The notes: a model not told the origin generated them from the letters alone. A DNA stretch of 64,000 bases from Schauerella fraxinea (GCA_030849945.1 JAVDKK010000006.1:62001-126000); one strand, 5' to 3'. Positions 54,267 through 63,629 are shown, numbered from the stretch's first letter. Numbers and translations are program-made.

Positions 54267-55292
54267 ATGAAAGCCTTTTTTCACGCCGATCAATCGTTGC
54301 ATCATCCCCAGACGTATCTGTCGCGCGGCAAGATGCGCACGCCGCAGGAAGTGCCGTCGCGGCTTGACGCATTGGTGCAGGCCGCCCGCGGCCTTGCATT
54401 CGATGTGCAAACGCCGCCCGATGCCGGCGCCGCCGCGTTATCGGCCGTGCATTCGCTGGACTACCTGCGCTTTCTGCAGGATGCACACACGCGCTGGATG
54501 GCGTTGCCGGACGATTGGGGCAACGAAGTGATCTCCAATATTTTTGTGCGCGAACCCAACGCGTTGCGCGGCGTGCTGGCGCAAGCGGCGCGGCATCTGG
54601 CCGACGGCAGTTGCCCGGTGGGACCGGATACGTGGACGTCCGCCTATTGGTCGGCGCAATGCGCGGTGGCCGCGGCCGACAGCGTCGCAGCAGGCGACCG
54701 GCAGTCGTATGCCATCTGCCGGCCACCCGGTCACCATGCGCGCCGCGACGCGGCCGGCGGTTTCTGCTATCTGAACAATGCCGCGATCGCTGCCGAACGC
54801 CTGCGCGGTACCTTCAAGCGCGTGGCCATTCTCGACACCGATATGCACCACGGCCAGGGCATTCAAGAGATCTTCTACGAGCGCGACGACGTGCTGTACG
54901 TATCGATTCATGGCGATCCGGAAAACTTCTATCCGGTGGTGGCCGGCTTCGAAGACGAGCGTGGCGCGGGTGCGGGCTATGGCTACAACATCAACCTGCC
55001 GATGCCGCATGGATCCCCCGAGTCGGTGTTCTTCGACCGGTTGGCCCAGGCCAATCGCGCCATCACGCTGTTTCAGCCCGACGCGCTGGTGCTGTCGCTC
55101 GGTTTCGATATCTTCGAGAAAGACCCGCAGGCGATGGTGTCGGTAAGTGCCGACGGCTTCGAGAAGCTGGGCCGTGCCGTGGGCGCCTTCGGCCTGCCTA
55201 CCGTGATCGTGCAAGAGGGCGGCTACTATATCGAAGGATTGGAAGACAACGCGACGCGCTTTTTCGGCGGGCTGGGCGACGCAGGAAAATAA
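54267..55292 (+). CDS. Acetylpolyamine amidohydrolase / histone deacetylase family protein
   Basis: A 341-residue zinc deacetylase. CRPPGHHARRDAAGGFCYLN carries the charge-relay His pair, ILDTDMHHGQGIQEIFY supplies zinc ligands, and VLSLGFDIFEKDP and VQEGGYYIEGL complete the pocket. The length and FFHADQSLHHPQTYLSRGKM at the start fit acetylpolyamine amidohydrolases, which remove acetyl groups from acetylputrescine or acetylspermidine. Polyamine use would fit the neighbouring ureohydrolases, which can feed putrescine pathways. The ATG follows AAGGAGC. Confidence 0.9.
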   Translation: MKAFFHADQSLHHPQTYLSRGKMRTPQEVPSRLDALVQAARGLAFDVQTPPDAGAAALSAVHSLDYLRFLQDAHTRWMALPDDWGNEVISNIFVREPNALRGVLAQAARHLADGSCPVGPDTWTSAYWSAQCAVAAADSVAAGDRQSYAICRPPGHHARRDAAGGFCYLNNAAIAAERLRGTFKRVAILDTDMHHGQGIQEIFYERDDVLYVSIHGDPENFYPVVAGFEDERGAGAGYGYNINLPMPHGSPESVFFDRLAQANRAITLFQPDALVLSLGFDIFEKDPQAMVSVSADGFEKLGRAVGAFGLPTVIVQEGGYYIEGLEDNATRFFGGLGDAGK

Positions 55293-55367
55293 CGCGCCTG
55301 CACCGCCATGCCGGGCGCCTCGGCGGCGCGGGATCTTTCATTCTTCCCGCCGCCACCGCTTCGAGTT

Positions 55368-56339
55368 ATGCCGCCCACCTTACCCCGATCGACTGCTGCC
55401 GTTACCGTCGCGCCCGAGCGCATCGACTGGAATTTGCTGCGCACGTTCATGTTCGTCGTGCAGGAACGCGGGGTGGGGCGCGCCGCCACCGTGTTGCACC
55501 TCAGCCAGCCGGCGGTCAGCCAGGCCCTCAAGCGGCTCGAGGATGCCGTCGGCGGCCAACTGATTTTTCGGCGTCACGCCGAGTTTCGGCTCACCGGTTT
55601 GGGCGAAGAAATCTACGCGATTGCCCGCGACATGTACGGCACGGTCGCCCGCATCGATGGGGCGGTGTCCGATCCGGGCGGCACGATCGCGGGATCGGTA
55701 CGATTGATGTTGATGAGCCGGGTGCACAGCCCGGCGTTCGACGAGTTCCTGGCACAGTTTCACCGGCGTTACCCCAAGGTGGAATTCGCTTTGGAAGTGA
55801 TGCAAAGTGCAGCGGTGCTCGATGCCTTATCGAAACGCACACCCGCCTTTGGGATCTGCCTGTGCCGCCAGCCGGTATCCGGGCTCGAGCGGCGGCTCTT
55901 TTTGCGTCAGCGCTACACGGCGGTTTGCGGCCGTCATCATCCGCTGTTCGGCAAACGCCAGGTGTCGATCGAAGACATGCGCGACCAAAGTTTCGTCTGC
56001 TTTTCGAGCGACCAGATCGGCGACACGCTCTCGCCTTTGACCATCTTTCGCGATCAGCAGGGCTTTACCGGCCGCATCGTGGGCGCCTCGTCGAATATCG
56101 AGGAGATCAGAAGGATGGTCATCGCCGGCATGGGATTGAGCTTTCTGCCCGAGCACATGATCCGGCGCGATGTACTCGATGGCGACTTGCGCCGCCTGCA
56201 GCCCGATCATTGCGTGGCGGAAATGGACGTGTTTCTCGTATGGCACGGTGCCCGCAAACTCTCGCCGGCCGAACAGACATTCTTGAGCGCATTCGAGCGA
56301 CTGTTGCGGCGTACGCCACTGGATTCGCGCGCGGGCTAA
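55368..56339 (+). CDS. LysR-type transcriptional regulator
   Basis: A LysR regulator of about 323 residues. The HTH is WNLLRTFMFVVQERGVGRAA with LSQPAVSQALKRLEDAVGGQ; the effector part runs from GSVRLMLMSRVHSPAFDEF. The start is taken at the ATG of MPPTLPRSTAAV; an ATG 60 bases upstream adds Pro-rich residues and is less likely. It follows the MHS-deacetylase pair by 75 bases on the same strand and may control it. It converges with the GNAT gene. Confidence 0.87.
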   Translation: MPPTLPRSTAAVTVAPERIDWNLLRTFMFVVQERGVGRAATVLHLSQPAVSQALKRLEDAVGGQLIFRRHAEFRLTGLGEEIYAIARDMYGTVARIDGAVSDPGGTIAGSVRLMLMSRVHSPAFDEFLAQFHRRYPKVEFALEVMQSAAVLDALSKRTPAFGICLCRQPVSGLERRLFLRQRYTAVCGRHHPLFGKRQVSIEDMRDQSFVCFSSDQIGDTLSPLTIFRDQQGFTGRIVGASSNIEEIRRMVIAGMGLSFLPEHMIRRDVLDGDLRRLQPDHCVAEMDVFLVWHGARKLSPAEQTFLSAFERLLRRTPLDSRAG

Positions 56340-56362
56340 GGCGTTGCGCGCGGATGGCCCGT

Positions 56363-56827
56363 TCAGGCCGCGCCGTGCGGCGGGCGCGTCATCAGAAATT
56401 CGATGTCGGTTTCGGACACCACTGCAAAGCCCAGCCGGTCGTAGAGGCGCTTTGCGGGATTGGCTTTCAACACCGCCAACGAGACCGGCAACCCTTGCGC
56501 ATCGGCGTCGTCGAGAATGGTCTGCAACGCTTGTTCACCCAGACCCTGACGCTGAAAATCCGGTGCGATCTGAATCTGCACGACAAACCAGCCGGCATCG
56601 TCACGATAGGCCTTCAAGAGACCGACGTCGATCCCATCGCGCACGATCACCTTGGCGTCTTCCCAGTGGTAACTCAACCGCGTGCGCAGGGCCTCGTCGT
56701 CGTGGCCCACGCCCGCTGCGATCAAGTGCGCTTGCATGGTCGCGCGGCGCAATGCCAGCAGGTGGTCGTAATCGGCATCGGTGGCGGGACGAAAAACGAG
56801 CGGGAACACAGTCAAGATGCAACTCAT
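56363..56827 (-). CDS. GNAT family N-acetyltransferase
   Basis: A 154-residue acetyltransferase. VQIQIAPDFQRQGLGEQALQ contains the acetyl-CoA pyrophosphate loop (QRQGLG), and NPAKRLYDRLGFAVVSETD gives the C-terminal motif. The acceptor is unknown. Its neighbours deal with polyamines and amides, so an amine acceptor is conceivable, but this is guesswork. It is divergent from the amidase gene. Confidence 0.86.
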   Translation of the reverse strand: MSCILTVFPLVFRPATDADYDHLLALRRATMQAHLIAAGVGHDDEALRTRLSYHWEDAKVIVRDGIDVGLLKAYRDDAGWFVVQIQIAPDFQRQGLGEQALQTILDDADAQGLPVSLAVLKANPAKRLYDRLGFAVVSETDIEFLMTRPPHGAA

Positions 56828-56931
56828 TGGGATGATTTGGCGAGCGCAGAGTTTAGCGCGCGGCGCTTGGGGTTATCGTGTCGTTTTGGTTTCAGGCCGG
56901 GACGATTCGCGTCCTTTGGAGAAAACGAACG

Positions 56932-58476
56932 ATGACGGACACACACTCCCGCGAGCAGGGCGACGCGATCGATCTTTCCACGCGCATCGTGCGCGGCGAA
57001 CTGAGTGCCGCGCAGGCGCTGGATGATGCGCTGGCGCGTGTGCGCGAGCTCAATCCCACCATTGGCGCCGTGGCCTCGGTTGCCGAAGACGCGGGCCGCG
57101 CCGATGCGCAGGCGCGCGATCGCACCTTGAGCGGCCTCGATGCCCAAGCCCGCTCGGCGCTTTCGGCCGAGCAGCCTTTTTTCGGCGTGCCCTCGCTTCT
57201 GAAGGATCTCGGTACCGCCGCGCGCGGTGTGTCGAGCAGCATGGGATCGCAGCTCTTCGGCCGTATCGATTGGGATCACGATTGTGAGCTGGTGGCGCGC
57301 TACAAGCGGGCGGGTCTGGTGTTCTTTGGCCGATCCACCTCTTCCGAGTTGGGATTGAGCCCCACCACCGAAAGCCCGAGCTACGGCGAGCCCACGCGCA
57401 ATCCCTGGAATACCGCGCACAGTGCCGGCGGCTCCAGCGGTGGCGCGGGTGCCGCGGTTGCAAGCGGCATGGTGCCCTTGGCGCACGGCGGCGACGGTGG
57501 CGGATCGATCCGTATTCCGGCATCGTGCTGCGGCGTGCTGGGATTGAAGCCGTCACGCGGCATGATGCCGTTGGGACCCTACCGCGGCGAAGGCTGGGGC
57601 GGCATGACGGTCGATCATGTGCTCACCACCTCGGTGCGCGATAGCGCGGCCGCGCTGGATGCCACGGCGGGTGCCGATGCCGGGGCGCCGTATGCGGCAC
57701 CGGCACGGCCCGATTCCTATCTTGCGCTCGTTCAGGCGGCCAGCCGTCATCCCGACGCCGGTTCGCGGCTACGGATCGCTCTGCTGCCGCAGGGATCGGT
57801 GAGCGCGGTGCGGGATGCCGATGTGAGCGCCGCGCTTGCGCGCGTGGCGAGTGCCTTGCAATCGCTGGGTCATCGCGTCGATGAAGGCGAGCCCGCGGTC
57901 ACCGCGCGTGAAACCCTCGAGAACATGCTGCCGGTGATCGCCTGCAATGCGGCGCTTTCGATTGCGCGTTTCGTGGCGCGTCGCGGCACCGGTCTCAAGG
58001 AAGGCGAATTGCAGCCTACGGTGCAATCGATGGTGGCCTATGCGCGCAGCATCGACGGTGTGGCCTACGCGGGTCACGTGGATACCATGCACACGATCAC
58101 GCGCCGCGTGGCCCGGTTCTTCGACGGCACGCAGGATGGCGGTGCGCCCTTCGATCTGATTCTGTCGCCGGTGCTGTCCGAAGCGCCCGCTCGTATCGGC
58201 CGCTTTGCGATGCACTGGGACGATTACCTCGACTATCGCTTGGGCGATACCGGTTTGATCGGCTATTCGCCATATGCGCCATTGGCCAATCTCACGGGTT
58301 GCCCCGCAATTTCGATTCCGTTCGGCTTTACCGCCGATGGCTTGCCAATCGGCATGCAGCTGATGGCGCCGCAAGGCGGAGAAGCCGTGCTGCTGCAGGT
58401 GGCGGCGCAGCTTGAAGCGACTCATCCCTGGCCGCGCTATGCACCGGTGGCGGCCGGTGTGGCGGCGGCATTGTGA
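56932..58476 (+). CDS. Amidase signature family protein
   Basis: A 514-residue amidase. The Ser-Ser-Lys catalytic triad regions are visible: VPSLLKDLGTAARG (Lys), GGSSGGAGAAVASGMVPLAH (cis-Ser) and GDGGGSIRIPASCCG (nucleophile Ser). It hydrolyses a carboxamide to acid and ammonia; the substrate is unknown. The start is the ATG of MTDTHSREQGD with GGAG upstream. The gamma-glutamyltransferase gene follows after 128 bases on the same strand. Confidence 0.92.
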   Translation: MTDTHSREQGDAIDLSTRIVRGELSAAQALDDALARVRELNPTIGAVASVAEDAGRADAQARDRTLSGLDAQARSALSAEQPFFGVPSLLKDLGTAARGVSSSMGSQLFGRIDWDHDCELVARYKRAGLVFFGRSTSSELGLSPTTESPSYGEPTRNPWNTAHSAGGSSGGAGAAVASGMVPLAHGGDGGGSIRIPASCCGVLGLKPSRGMMPLGPYRGEGWGGMTVDHVLTTSVRDSAAALDATAGADAGAPYAAPARPDSYLALVQAASRHPDAGSRLRIALLPQGSVSAVRDADVSAALARVASALQSLGHRVDEGEPAVTARETLENMLPVIACNAALSIARFVARRGTGLKEGELQPTVQSMVAYARSIDGVAYAGHVDTMHTITRRVARFFDGTQDGGAPFDLILSPVLSEAPARIGRFAMHWDDYLDYRLGDTGLIGYSPYAPLANLTGCPAISIPFGFTADGLPIGMQLMAPQGGEAVLLQVAAQLEATHPWPRYAPVAAGVAAAL

Positions 58477-58604
58477 GCATGACGGGCTGCGTGCGGCTGA
58501 GCGCGACTTGGCGCGGCTGAGCCATTAGCGTGCCGTGGCCGGATCGTTCGGGCCACGGCACTCTGATATCGTGGGCGTCTGTTTCACACGCCCTGGAGAC
58601 CGAC

Positions 58605-60245
58605 GTGGCCCGCCGCACACCCGAATACCGCTTGCCCGACCCCACATCGATGATCGTGGCGCCGCAACCCGAAGCGGTGGAGGCCGGCGCCGAGGTGCTC
58701 CGCGCGGGCGGCAATGCGTTGGACGCCGCCATTGCCTGCGCCATGACGCAAGGGGTGGTCGACCCGCTGATGTGCGGGATCGGCGGCTTCGGCATGTTGC
58801 AGATCTTCGACCCCGCCACGGGCACGCACAAGGTGTACGAAGGCATGGGCGGTTGCCCGCTCGAGAGCCGCGAAACCATGTGGCAGGACGTCGCACTGGG
58901 CGACACCACCGATGGCTTCGGTTTCATCGTGCAGGACTTCGTCAATGAAGCCGGCGCGATGGCCGTGACGGCGCCCGGTACGCTCAAGCTGCTGGCGAGC
59001 GCCCATGCGGCGCTCGGCCGCACGCCCTGGGCCGATCTGTTCGCGCCCGCCATCGCCGTGGCCGAAGAGGGCTGGTTGGTGCGCCCGCACGTGTATACGG
59101 TGTTCACGCAGGATGAGCGCAAGTACGGGCGCATGAACTTCGGCGAAAAACTGAGCCTCACCGAAGATGGCCGCCGCATTTATCTCAACGCCGATGGCAG
59201 CTATAAGAAGCCGGGTGCATTGATCAAGAATCCGGATCTTGCCGCCACCATGCGAACGTTGGCAAAGGAAGGCGCAGAAAGCTTTTATACCGGCTCACTG
59301 GCGGCGCGCATCGTGGCAGACGTGCGCGCGCATGGCGGCATCCTGTCGGCCGAAGATCTCGCCACGATGACGACTGTCGAAACGCAGCCGTTGTCGATCG
59401 ACTATCGCGGCTGGCGTGTGGCGTTGCCGTCGCCGCCGGGCGGCGGCCTGTTGGTGGCGCAGATTTTGCGGATCATGGCGCAGTTCGATGTGGTGGCGAT
59501 GGGCCACAACTCGCCCGAGTACATCCGCGTGTTGACCGAAGCGATGAAGATCGCCTTGCGCGATAAAGAGCAGTTCGTGGGAGATCCCAACTTTGTCGAC
59601 AACCCCATTGAACGTTTGTTGTCCGACGCCTATGTGAACGATTGCGCGGCGCGCATTCTGGCGGGCGAGCGTTTCGACGTACCGCGCCGCAATGCCGCCG
59701 AATGCAAGCACACCACGCATGTGTCGGTGGTGGATGCCGATGGCATGGTGGTGTCGTTGACGCACACGCTGGGCAATCCGTCGGGGTTCATCGTCAAGGA
59801 TACGGGCTTCATGCTCAACGGCGCGATGAGCACGTTCGATCCCACGCCGGGCCGCCCCAATTCCATCTATCCCGGCAAACGCCGCTATTCGTCCATGGCA
59901 CCGAGCATTGTGTTCGATGAAACGGGTCCGGTGATGTCGATCGGCGCGCCGGGGGCCTCGTGGATCGGACCGGCCGTGGCCCAGGTGCTGGTCAACGTGC
60001 TCGAGTGGGGGATGGATATACAAACAGCGATCAGCGCACCGCGCGCCGTGGCGACCAGCAACGCCATCGACGTATCCAACCGCATCGAGCGCGCCACGCA
60101 ACGTGCGTTGCAGGCACAAGGCTTTGAAGTGCGGCGTAGCCATTTGAGCTATGCCTTTGCCGGCGTGCATGGCATCACGATGTTCGATGGCCGCATCCAG
60201 GGCGGCGCGGACCCGCAACGCGACGGCTACGCGCAGGGCGTTTAG
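58605..60245 (+). CDS. Gamma-glutamyltransferase family protein
   Basis: A 546-residue Ntn-hydrolase. The autoprocessing and nucleophile Thr lies in CKHTTHVSVVDADGMVVSLT, the small-subunit part begins there, and SMAPSIVFDETGPVMSIGAP completes the fold. It cleaves gamma-glutamyl bonds or transfers the glutamyl group. The GTG start is chosen because GGAG lies a few bases upstream, and it gives a protein with no signal peptide, although most bacterial GGTs are periplasmic. It may belong to the cytoplasmic group that includes cephalosporin-acylase-like enzymes. Confidence 0.9.
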   Translation: MARRTPEYRLPDPTSMIVAPQPEAVEAGAEVLRAGGNALDAAIACAMTQGVVDPLMCGIGGFGMLQIFDPATGTHKVYEGMGGCPLESRETMWQDVALGDTTDGFGFIVQDFVNEAGAMAVTAPGTLKLLASAHAALGRTPWADLFAPAIAVAEEGWLVRPHVYTVFTQDERKYGRMNFGEKLSLTEDGRRIYLNADGSYKKPGALIKNPDLAATMRTLAKEGAESFYTGSLAARIVADVRAHGGILSAEDLATMTTVETQPLSIDYRGWRVALPSPPGGGLLVAQILRIMAQFDVVAMGHNSPEYIRVLTEAMKIALRDKEQFVGDPNFVDNPIERLLSDAYVNDCAARILAGERFDVPRRNAAECKHTTHVSVVDADGMVVSLTHTLGNPSGFIVKDTGFMLNGAMSTFDPTPGRPNSIYPGKRRYSSMAPSIVFDETGPVMSIGAPGASWIGPAVAQVLVNVLEWGMDIQTAISAPRAVATSNAIDVSNRIERATQRALQAQGFEVRRSHLSYAFAGVHGITMFDGRIQGGADPQRDGYAQGV

Positions 60246-60266
60246 CCGTCGTCACGGCGATGTGGC

Positions 60267-60932
60267 TCAGAACCGGTATCCCACCGCCAGGGTAGCGACC
60301 CAGGGGTCGATCTGCGCGGTGCCGATCGACTCCCCATTGAGTTTCACCTTGGACGAGATGTCGATATAACGCAGGTCGGCATTTACGAACCAGCGATCGT
60401 TGAGTTTGACGTCCATGCCGACCTGGCCGGCGATGCCCCACGAGTCTTTCAACTTGACCTTCGATCCTTCAAGCGCGCCGGTGGCTTTCGTGTCGAAGAA
60501 GTGGGTGTAGTTCACCCCCACGCCTACATACGGTTGCACGGTGCTGTCGGGCAGGAAGTGCCATTGCAGGCTGAGCGTGGGCGGCAATTGTTTGCTGGTG
60601 ATGATCTGTCCGCCTACGGCGCCGCTGGCGTTGACGTTGTGCTTGAAGGGCCAGGCGCCCAGCAGTTCGATGCCCACGTGACGCGTGGCCATATAGGTGA
60701 CGGTGAGGCTGGGGCGGACGCTGTTGTCGATATCGAGATTGACTGCGCCATTGAGCACACTGCCGTTGTTGGACTTGGGACGCACTTGGCTGGCACCGAT
60801 CTTCAGCAGCAGATCGCCTTGTTCGTGGGCCGAGGCCGGCGCGGCCAGCGCGGATAGCGCGGCGGCAAGGATCACACTGCCGACGCCCGGCACACTTGCA
60901 CACTTAGCTAAGCGACGAATTGAGCGCTGCAT
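60267..60932 (-). CDS. OmpW family outer-membrane protein
   Basis: A 221-residue small beta-barrel protein. The signal peptide ends near SALAAPASAHEQGD. The family start GDLLLKIGASQVRPKSNNGS, the middle LPPTLSLQWHFLP and VQPYVGVGVNYTHFF, and the C-terminal ATLAVGYRF with final Phe fit OmpW. The start is the ATG of MQRSIRRLAKC; the frame remains open further upstream. A perfect FNR box lies about 156 bases upstream, consistent with oxygen-dependent control known for ompW in other bacteria. Confidence 0.9.
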   Translation of the reverse strand: MQRSIRRLAKCASVPGVGSVILAAALSALAAPASAHEQGDLLLKIGASQVRPKSNNGSVLNGAVNLDIDNSVRPSLTVTYMATRHVGIELLGAWPFKHNVNASGAVGGQIITSKQLPPTLSLQWHFLPDSTVQPYVGVGVNYTHFFDTKATGALEGSKVKLKDSWGIAGQVGMDVKLNDRWFVNADLRYIDISSKVKLNGESIGTAQIDPWVATLAVGYRF

Positions 60933-61087
60933 GGAGCCACTGAGGGCGCCACGAAGCGAAAGAGAATCAGCGGGGCGAGGGGAAGGAAGAGGGGTGCAGA
61001 AAACAGCGCGCCGGGTAAACATAAAGCCTCGTGATGTTTGTGGTGAAGTGACCACGAACATGGTGGCAGAGGCCCGTTGCGCTTGGT

Positions 61088-61101
61088 TTGATGTGCATCA
61101 A
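61088..61101 (-). promoter_or_regulatory. FNR/ANR-type box upstream of ompW
   Basis: TTGAT-GTGC-ATCAA matches the FNR consensus TTGAT-N4-ATCAA at every specified base. It overlaps the stop codon of the upstream alpha/beta hydrolase gene. Activation from the usual -41.5 spacing would place the transcript start near 61053, leaving a leader of about 120 bases before ompW. Confidence 0.8.
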
Positions 61102-62030
61102 CCCAACCCCAATCCAATGCCTGAGTCTTTGCCCGCATTGGGGCCTGCATTCGGACCGGTTTCGTCACCTGCGCCTGGCGTCGAACCGATTTGCGAAGCC
61201 GCATCTTTCTCCAGACGGCCAGTCGCGTTCAAGCCGAGCACATCGGCGTTGTCAGTGTCCGCTGCGATGTCGCTGCCGTTCAGCACCGTCTGTGCAAAGC
61301 GCAGCAACACCTCTGCCAATGCTTGCGGTGCTTCCATCGGCATCAGGTGACCAGCGCCTTCGATCACGTGAATCCGTCCACGCGGTAAATGCGGCAGCGT
61401 CACCTGGGCTTGAACATCCGCCGAAGGGACGCGGTCGTCTTTGCCGCCGCAGATGATCAGCGCGGGGTAATCGAGTTTTCCGATGCGGGTCGACCAATCT
61501 TCCTGGCTGCCGTGCTTGGCCCACGCATGGAAGGTGTCGAGATTGGCGGCTTGGGCATCGGCGATCGCCACCTCGCGGACGTTGTCGGGAAGACGCTCTG
61601 CAGACGCCGTATCCACGTGTTGTTCGGCCTCGGCGCGCGTGCCGGCGTAGGCCAGTTGTGCCTTGAGATCGGCCTCGGTGGTGGGTTGGGGCGTGGGCGG
61701 CGACGGGGCCACCAGCACCAGGCCTTGCAGATAGTCGGGTTGCGTGGCTGCGATGGCCAGCGCAATCTTGCCGGTCATCGAGTGACCCACCAGGATCACG
61801 TCGGTTAATGCCAGCGCGCGAATGGCGCTGTCGATCTGCGTGGCGAAGCTGTGCACATCCAGCACCGCGGCGTCGGCCGAGTCGCCGAAGCCGGGGGTGT
61901 CGATGGCGACGCAGCGGTGATGGGCGTCAAGGTAAGGCACGGTAGGAAACCACGTGCGGTGCGAGCCGCCCAGGTAGTGCATGAGCACGAAGGTGGGTGC
62001 GTGGCGGCCTTGACTGCTGTAAGCGAGCAT
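61098..62030 (-). CDS. Alpha/beta hydrolase
   Basis: A 310-residue alpha/beta-fold hydrolase. The oxyanion strand is LMHYLGGSHRTW, the nucleophile elbow is GHSMTG (Ser about residue 92), the acid is probably in CGGKDDRVPS, and the His in GAGHLMPMEAP. It probably hydrolyses an ester or similar bond; the substrate is unknown. The C-terminal 50 residues are Gly/Asn/Pro-rich and low complexity. The start ATG follows AGGG. It lies upstream of ompW on the same strand. Confidence 0.87.
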   Translation of the reverse strand: MLAYSSQGRHAPTFVLMHYLGGSHRTWFPTVPYLDAHHRCVAIDTPGFGDSADAAVLDVHSFATQIDSAIRALALTDVILVGHSMTGKIALAIAATQPDYLQGLVLVAPSPPTPQPTTEADLKAQLAYAGTRAEAEQHVDTASAERLPDNVREVAIADAQAANLDTFHAWAKHGSQEDWSTRIGKLDYPALIICGGKDDRVPSADVQAQVTLPHLPRGRIHVIEGAGHLMPMEAPQALAEVLLRFAQTVLNGSDIAADTDNADVLGLNATGRLEKDAASQIGSTPGAGDETGPNAGPNAGKDSGIGLGLG

Positions 62031-62159
62031 GGGAAGCCCTATGGGATGCGATGAGTGAGCTGACGACGATGCAAGATCCGTACCGTACCGTTGCGTTGCA
62101 TGGCTCACCGTCACCGCCCACCGCCCCCAGCTCACTGCTCACTGCTCACCACTCACCGA

Positions 62160-62186
62160 CTGCTGCTGCTGCTGCTGCTGCTGCTG
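62160..62186 (+). repeat. (CTG)9 microsatellite
   Basis: Nine CTG units sit in the gap between the MFS stop (62205) and the alpha/beta hydrolase start, preceded by imperfect CTCACTG-type repeats. The tract is outside both predicted coding regions. Confidence 0.9.
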
Positions 62187-62204
62187 CCGCTGACCGTACC
62201 AACC

Positions 62205-63629
62205 TCACGCCGTTCGTGGTGCCGCATGCCGCGCGCGGTAGATCAGCGTGGCAAAAGTGAGCGCGCAGATGAGTATGACTTCGGCACCGAGTGCCGCCAG
62301 CACAGCGTCTAAGTAGGTATGACCTACCCCGTGCAGGGTTTGCGCGAAGACGGCGCCCAGCAATGCCGGTCCCAGGCCGAACGCGGCTTGCTGCACGGTG
62401 GTCAGCATGGAGCTGCCGGCGCCGGCTTGCGCGGGCGGGATGTCGGAGAGGCCGATGCGAAAGAAGCTGCTGACGATGAACGACTGCGCCACGCCCATCA
62501 GGATCGAGGCGGGGATCAGGCTGAGGATGGTGGGGTGCGGCCACACGGTATGCAGCGTGTAGATCAAGACGCCGAGCCCGATCAATTGCACCAGGCAACC
62601 CACCAGCAAGGTGCCCGTTTTGCCGAAGCGCGCGACGGCGCGGGGCGTCAATACCGAGCCCACAAAGTAGGCCGTGCCCAATGCGATGAACGCATTGCCC
62701 GATTGCAAGGGCGTGAGTCCGGCGCCCGCTTGCAACGCGAGCGCGAGCACGAACATGAATCCGCTCCAGCTCGAAAAGAACAGCATGGCCAGGATCATGC
62801 CGAAGCGCGTGCTGGGAAAGCGCAGCAGCGCCGGGGGCAGAAGCGGCGCCCGATTCAGGCGTTCCTGGCGCAGCTCGACGCGCCACAGGAGGACGAGCAG
62901 CGGCAGCACGGCGGCGAGCATGGCGAAGCACGGCCATGGCCAATGCAGCGTGGGACCCAAGGCGAGCGGCACCAGCAGGCATACGATGACGGCCGCCAGC
63001 AACACGGTGCCCGGCACGTCGATACGGGCCGCATGGGCGGCACGGGTCTCCGGGATCGCGCCGCGCAGGCAGGCCAGGATGCCGAGTCCGACGGGCAGGT
63101 TGATGAGAAATACCGTGCGCCATCCCAGGCCGGCGATGTCGGCCGACACCATGAACCCGCCCAACACCTGACCGATCACGAACGAGAGCCCGCCGATCGC
63201 GCCATACAAACCGATCGCCTTGGAATGTTCGCGGCCCTGTAGCGCCACATGGATGGTGGCGAGCACCTGCGGCACGATCAGCGCCGCCGCGGCACCCTGC
63301 AACGCCCGCGCGCCCAGCAGCCAATCGGGCGTGGTGGCCAGGCCGCACAAAAGCGACGCCACGGTAAAGAGGGCAACGCCCCAGCCGAAAACGCGTCGGC
63401 GGCCGTAGCGGTCGCCGAGCCGGCCGCCCATGGCCAGGCACACGGCAAACGCGACGCCATACACGGCGATGACCAGTTCGAGTTGCATCGGGCTTGCGCC
63501 CAGCGAGTGCGAAATGGCATCCAGCGCGACGTTGACGATGGAAAAATCCAGCAGCGGCAGAAAGTGGCCAGCCAGCAGCACAGCCAAGCCCGCGCGGCGC
63601 AGGGGCGTGGCGGCTAAAGAGGAAGTCAT
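62205..63629 (-). CDS. MFS transporter, DHA2-type (14-helix) multidrug efflux
   Basis: A 474-residue major facilitator. It opens with LAVLLAGHFLPLLDFSIVNVALDAI, a DHA2 motif, and has GGRLGDRYGRRRVFGWGVALF between helices 2 and 3. About fourteen hydrophobic helices are present. These carriers export drugs or toxic compounds by proton antiport. The start is the ATG of MTSSLAATPL. It is divergent from an HTH regulator gene (63766), the usual pair of exporter and repressor. Confidence 0.92.
   Translation of the reverse strand: MTSSLAATPLRRAGLAVLLAGHFLPLLDFSIVNVALDAISHSLGASPMQLELVIAVYGVAFAVCLAMGGRLGDRYGRRRVFGWGVALFTVASLLCGLATTPDWLLGARALQGAAAALIVPQVLATIHVALQGREHSKAIGLYGAIGGLSFVIGQVLGGFMVSADIAGLGWRTVFLINLPVGLGILACLRGAIPETRAAHAARIDVPGTVLLAAVIVCLLVPLALGPTLHWPWPCFAMLAAVLPLLVLLWRVELRQERLNRAPLLPPALLRFPSTRFGMILAMLFFSSWSGFMFVLALALQAGAGLTPLQSGNAFIALGTAYFVGSVLTPRAVARFGKTGTLLVGCLVQLIGLGVLIYTLHTVWPHPTILSLIPASILMGVAQSFIVSSFFRIGLSDIPPAQAGAGSSMLTTVQQAAFGLGPALLGAVFAQTLHGVGHTYLDAVLAALGAEVILICALTFATLIYRARHAAPRTA

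Noticed and set aside
54515..56935. An 806-codon plus-strand frame across the deacetylase, LysR and GNAT genes
   Set aside because: It spans three well-supported genes in a different frame and is Arg-rich, so it is a shadow.
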